From Pyrenula massariospora (taxonomy: Eukaryota > Ascomycota > Eurotiomycetes > Pyrenulales > Pyrenulaceae), in the NCBI GenBank assembly GCA_021030905.1, contig JAGFMI010000008.1:1178001-1242000 (forward strand): a stretch of DNA of 64,000 bases, in the 5' to 3' direction. Shown here one piece after another: positions 60,911-64,000 of this stretch (the stretch's first letter is position 1; each line of letters starts with the position of its first letter). Position numbers and translations under genes: made by a program. The notes beneath the pieces were generated by a model. The model ran no database searches, was not told the DNA's origin, and was given only the letters and a program-made list of their open reading frames with translations.

Positions 60911-61264
60911 TTTCTGGAACTGGGATGGATGCTGGAAGGTGGGTATAAGTCAAGATTCAGGGATGCCATGGGCCAGCTGGGAGTGGAGAAAGTGAGGCAG
61001 AGAACGGGTGGCACAGGGACGGACAAAGGAAATCTAGGAATAAAGCAGGGCAGGAGCTTGTCGTTAGAGGCAAGTGGGACTGCGCCGCGAAACCTCAGCT
61101 ACAAAGAAATACGCCTTTGTTCTCAATGCGATCGCCACATACAGAGGTCACATTACAACGTAAGAATATTCACCCGGTACAGAATAGATTTTTGGAAAAA
61201 TCAACTGATTTGAGAATAGAAGATAGGAGAAAGATTAGCACGATGTGGGCAATTAGACAAGGTT
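60911..61264. other. intergenic between two minus-strand genes
   Basis: 354 bp. It holds the 3' end of the radical SAM gene and the promoter of the coiled-coil gene. The plus-strand frame at 60881-61213 has no domain. Confidence 0.45.
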
Positions 61265-62362
61265 TCAGATATTGAATCCACCATGACCAGCGGCCTCGGC
61301 GAATCGCCAGAGACCTGCGTTTTTGGCAGCTCTCTGAACAACGCCAATCTCATCTCCGCTCACCGCTCTATTGATATCAGGATATCTCACCTCCCTATAG
61401 GAATCGCCCATGCTTTGCTGAGGCAGCGAAGGTGACGACCGTTTCCGCTTCCCAACATGGGCGTCCGGGTGATATTGCTCCATAATGTTCACGAAGAGAT
61501 CTTTTGAGACGTTGTCTGCTAGCCATTGGACTATCGCTGAGCCCTCCTCTTCCTTACCTGGCATTACAAGGTGTCGGACCAATACTCCCTTCTTTGCAAT
61601 GCCGTCACTGGTGAAACAGAGGTCCCCTACCTGAGCCCACATGGCTTTGATACTCTCCATTGCAGCCGTCGTATAGTCGTCTGCTTTCAACAAACGTTTC
61701 GATGTCTCAGCCTTCCAGACCTTGAAGTCTGGGAGGTAGATATCAACAAGCCCGTCCATCAGCTCAATTGATTCCAGCGAGTCAAACGCCGATGTATTGT
61801 AGATGATAGGTACTTGCAGCCCTATATCTCTTGCGTGTAGAATTGCCAGAGCAACCTGTGGGACAACATGTTCCGGCGTTATGAAATTGATGTTGTGAAC
61901 ATTCCCAACGTCCTGGAGCTTCACCATCCAATCAGCTAGAGCTTCAGGTGTCAAGTCGAATCCATTTCTCTGATGAGCAATGTCATGATTCTGACAAAAG
62001 ACACATCGTAGGTTACAGCCGCTGAAGAATACACTTCCACTGCCTGAATGACCTTGTACACATGGTTCTTCTCCAAAATGTGGCGCAATTACGTTGACCT
62101 TGACGGTCTCGGCGCCAATAAGGCAATGACCAGTCGTCTCATATCGATTTACTCCACAAAGGCGAGGGCAGAGATTGCAGTTTCGCAAGTGGGCATAAGC
62201 GAGACTGCGCTTCTTAGATGCTTCGATAGGAGAAAGGGTCGCGTAGCGAGGGGTATAATCGTCAAGGAGGAACGGCGGAGCGAGATGGAGACGATGTGAT
62301 AGGTTCAGCGTGGTCTTGCGGTGAGATTTATTGAGGGATCTGGGGCGTAGAAGACACTTCAT
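61265..62362 (-). CDS. PflX-like radical SAM protein (COG1313)
   Basis: Radical SAM iron-sulfur protein, 365 residues from the ATG at 62362; the open frame upstream has only a TTG. The cluster motif is GCNLRCVFCQN, C-x3-C-x2-C at residues 116, 120 and 123. An additional N-terminal cysteine set (RNCNLCPRLCGVNRYETTGHC) precedes it. Family landmarks follow: HFGEEPCVQG, GSGSVFFSGCNLR, HNINFITPEHVVPQV, VPIIYNTSAFDSLE, VDIYLPDFK, and VLVRHLVMPG. This matches the uncharacterised PflX family, related to pyruvate formate-lyase activases. Its fungal substrate is unknown, and no glycyl-radical enzyme is nearby. The basic, Ser-rich N-terminus (MKCLLRPRSLNKSHRKT) could be a mitochondrial presequence. Confidence 0.92.
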   Translation of the reverse strand: MKCLLRPRSLNKSHRKTTLNLSHRLHLAPPFLLDDYTPRYATLSPIEASKKRSLAYAHLRNCNLCPRLCGVNRYETTGHCLIGAETVKVNVIAPHFGEEPCVQGHSGSGSVFFSGCNLRCVFCQNHDIAHQRNGFDLTPEALADWMVKLQDVGNVHNINFITPEHVVPQVALAILHARDIGLQVPIIYNTSAFDSLESIELMDGLVDIYLPDFKVWKAETSKRLLKADDYTTAAMESIKAMWAQVGDLCFTSDGIAKKGVLVRHLVMPGKEEEGSAIVQWLADNVSKDLFVNIMEQYHPDAHVGKRKRSSPSLPQQSMGDSYREVRYPDINRAVSGDEIGVVQRAAKNAGLWRFAEAAGHGGFNI

Positions 62363-62720
62363 ACTCGTCCTGAATGAGGTCCATTGTAAGGGAGGCAAAT
62401 TGCAAGTCGAGATCTCGAAAATAAGGAAGGCAAATCGTCTGTCTGTTCTTGTCGAACGAGAGGCCGAGCAAGCCGCATCAACGTCATTGTTTAGGCTTAA
62501 CGATTAAGGCCTAGCTCCCTATGAGCTTCCTTAACATCCGGGCTGCTTACATTTAAGTTCGTTGCAATATGTAAAGGTTAATAGCACAAATTCGAATCTC
62601 GAGGTAGTCTTCTGCTCATTATGCATACTGGGTTAGGATTGTGATGTTCCTTGCCACTATCGTCGGATCGCTTGCCATCCTGTGACCTTCAACAGGTTAG
62701 CCTACTAACCTACCATAGCA
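62363..62720. promoter_or_regulatory. divergent promoter, radical SAM / TMEM19-like
   Basis: 358 bp between divergent start codons. Both promoters should lie here; no clear TATA box is seen. Confidence 0.4.
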
Positions 62721-63731
62721 ATGCAGCCTCTAATTGCAATTCCGGCAATCTTCGCTCTGCTCTATCGCGCTTGGTCGCATAACTCCCTTACACCCATTGG
62801 ACTCTTCTTTGCTGGCCTTACAGCTTCAATTCACGCTACGCATCCTTCCTCTGTTCCCTTCACCCTCCTTGGCGTCTTCTTCCTCGGGGGTACTATTACT
62901 ACAAAGATCAAGCACGATGTCAAATCCACCCTCACCCTTTCCTCCAACGGCTCCTCTCCTTCGTCGTCCTCATCATCCTCTCAAGCATCGCCGAGAACAC
63001 ACGTTCAAGTTTTCGCAAATAGCGGTGTCGCTACCTTCCTTGTCCTCCTATCCCTCTCCCCATACGGCACCTCAGGAGCCTGCTATTCGAAGTCCACTCC
63101 CGACCTCTTTCTGACAGGCATAATTGCCAATTACGCCGCTGTTGCCGCAGACACGTTCTCTTCCGAGTTGGGGATATTATCCCGCATGAAGCCTCGCCTC
63201 ATCACAACTTTACAAGTTGTCCCACCAGGGACAAACGGCGGAATCACTCTCGGCGGGCTCTTGGCTGGTCTGGGAGGCGCGGCAACGATCGCTCTCGCAA
63301 GCGTATTGCTCACACCCTTCTGCGACGAGGGCTGGAGCTTCGCTGACAAGGTTGGGTTCGTGGGTGCGGTGACGCTTTGGGGCGGGATCGGATCGGTGTT
63401 GGATAGCTTTCTGGGGGCGTTGTTACAAGCTAGCGTCGTGGATAAAAGGAGCGGAAAGATTGTTGAGGGAGAGGGAGGAGTGAAAGTGCTAGTCACGGCT
63501 AGTCCTGGTGGTCACGAAAGAATGGTAGGCAAAGTGATGCACAGGGACACGCTAAAGGACGGGGATCTACATCAAAGAAAAAAGGAGGAGCTTGCTGGGA
63601 ATATAAAGAGCGAGGGTCCCAGTCGAGCCGTCCTTGCTGGGAGAGACTGGCTGGACAACAATCAGATCAACTTTCTGATGGCTGCGACAATGAGCTTTGG
63701 AGCAATGGGAATCGCGAGCGCGATGCGGTAG
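62721..63731 (+). CDS. TMEM19/DUF92 family membrane protein
   Basis: Single-exon integral membrane protein, 336 residues. Hydrophobic segments alternate with the DUF92 hallmarks: SLTPIGLFFAGLTASIHATH, LLGVFFLGGTITTKIKHDVK, and VQVFANSGVATFLVLLSLSP. Then come AVAADTFSSELGILSR with PRLITTLQVVPPGTNGGITL, and GGIGSVLDSFLGALLQASVVD. The C-terminal loop is charged, followed by a final membrane segment. A poly-Ser insert near residue 80-90 is low complexity. Some members of the superfamily are phytyl-phosphate kinases (VTE6) in plants; fungal members are uncharacterised. Confidence 0.93.
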   Translation: MQPLIAIPAIFALLYRAWSHNSLTPIGLFFAGLTASIHATHPSSVPFTLLGVFFLGGTITTKIKHDVKSTLTLSSNGSSPSSSSSSSQASPRTHVQVFANSGVATFLVLLSLSPYGTSGACYSKSTPDLFLTGIIANYAAVAADTFSSELGILSRMKPRLITTLQVVPPGTNGGITLGGLLAGLGGAATIALASVLLTPFCDEGWSFADKVGFVGAVTLWGGIGSVLDSFLGALLQASVVDKRSGKIVEGEGGVKVLVTASPGGHERMVGKVMHRDTLKDGDLHQRKKEELAGNIKSEGPSRAVLAGRDWLDNNQINFLMAATMSFGAMGIASAMR

Positions 63732-63840
63732 CAACCGCCAAGAGCTTTTCTGGTAAACTCTACAATTATTTCCCGACCCACATCCCATAGTCACCACCTC
63801 TGACCACGATGACCCCGATGGAACCGACCTCCACAACCTC

Positions 63841-64000
63841 TCACTTACAATTAGTTCCCCCCGGAACAAACGTCCCATCCGAATTCTCGCACCCACACTC
63901 CCCCGTATTCGGATCCCTAATACACCCCGCCCCCTCGCCGCTGCTCTCCCCACCGCTCCCCCAAAAGAACGTCCAACAGTCCGCATCCACGTCCGTCAAC
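63841..64000 (-). CDS. 3' end of a small Cys-rich protein gene, cut by window edge
   Basis: On the minus strand a frame runs from the window edge to a TGA at 63841-63843 with no ATG needed. It reads DVDADCWTFFWGSGG, then AGCIRDPNTGECGCENS, then GTFVPGGTNCK. Six cysteines in about 50 residues, Gly-rich linkers and a terminal Cys-Lys resemble the C-terminus of a small secreted fungal protein. The start, any signal peptide and upstream exons lie outside the window. It would be convergent with the TMEM19-like gene, 109 bp away. A shifted frame over the same bases is also open but lacks this pattern. Confidence 0.45.
   Translation of the reverse strand, partial: LTDVDADCWTFFWGSGGESSGEGAGCIRDPNTGECGCENSDGTFVPGGTNCK

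Overview
This window looks like nuclear DNA of a filamentous ascomycete (Pezizomycotina); class cannot be fixed from the sequence alone. The reasons are short introns (mostly 42-75 nt) with GT...CTRAC/CTAAC...AG signals, and an xlnR-type zinc-cluster regulator, a TdiE/LaeA-like methyltransferase, a DUF1753/Kei1 protein and a GMC oxidoreductase in typical filamentous-fungal form. I worked out spliced models by hand. Every multi-exon total given below keeps frame from ATG to stop.

Layout. Positions 1-10,500 are gene-poor: one F-box-like fragment near 2.6-3.0 kb and scattered open frames with no recognisable domains. Positions 10.5-17 kb carry the xylanase/cellulase regulator xlnR, a zinc-less MDR oxidoreductase and a possible tiny gene. 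Positions 17-31.6 kb are a core housekeeping block: sulfite reductase beta subunit (-), a class I methyltransferase (-), Pol III subunit RPC37 (+), V-ATPase c'' subunit (-), the Rab6/Ypt6 GTPase (+), the IPC-synthase subunit Kei1 (+) and a GFA/CENP-V zinc protein (-). Positions 32.7-51.2 kb look accessory: a secreted protein built from two Kex2-flanked six-cysteine modules (-), an MFS transporter (+), a full-length ABCC transporter (+), and a divergent pair made of a 1224-residue propeller/helical/hydrophobic protein (-) and a P47/TULIP-like protein (+). Positions 52.9-64 kb return to mixed genes: alpha/beta hydrolase (+), VAMP7-type R-SNARE (-), secreted GMC oxidoreductase (+), an unknown coiled-coil protein (-), a PflX-like radical SAM protein (-), a TMEM19/DUF92 membrane protein (+), and the 3' end of a small Cys-rich protein gene (-) cut by the window edge.

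How the genes fit together. Four genes serve the secretory/vacuolar system (V-ATPase c'', Rab6, Kei1, R-SNARE). Sulfite reductase feeds cysteine/methionine synthesis, upstream of the SAM used by the methyltransferase and the radical SAM protein; that link is general biochemistry, not evidence of a cluster. No polyketide or peptide synthase is present, so this is not a classic secondary-metabolite cluster.

Best leads: (1) the divergent P47-like/1224-aa pair with a TATA-like motif on each side; (2) the duplicated six-Cys Kex2-flanked secreted precursor; (3) RPC37 with an in-frame TGA followed by 60 more sensible codons ending in an AT-hook; (4) a repeated within-gene switch from C-ending to G-ending codons.
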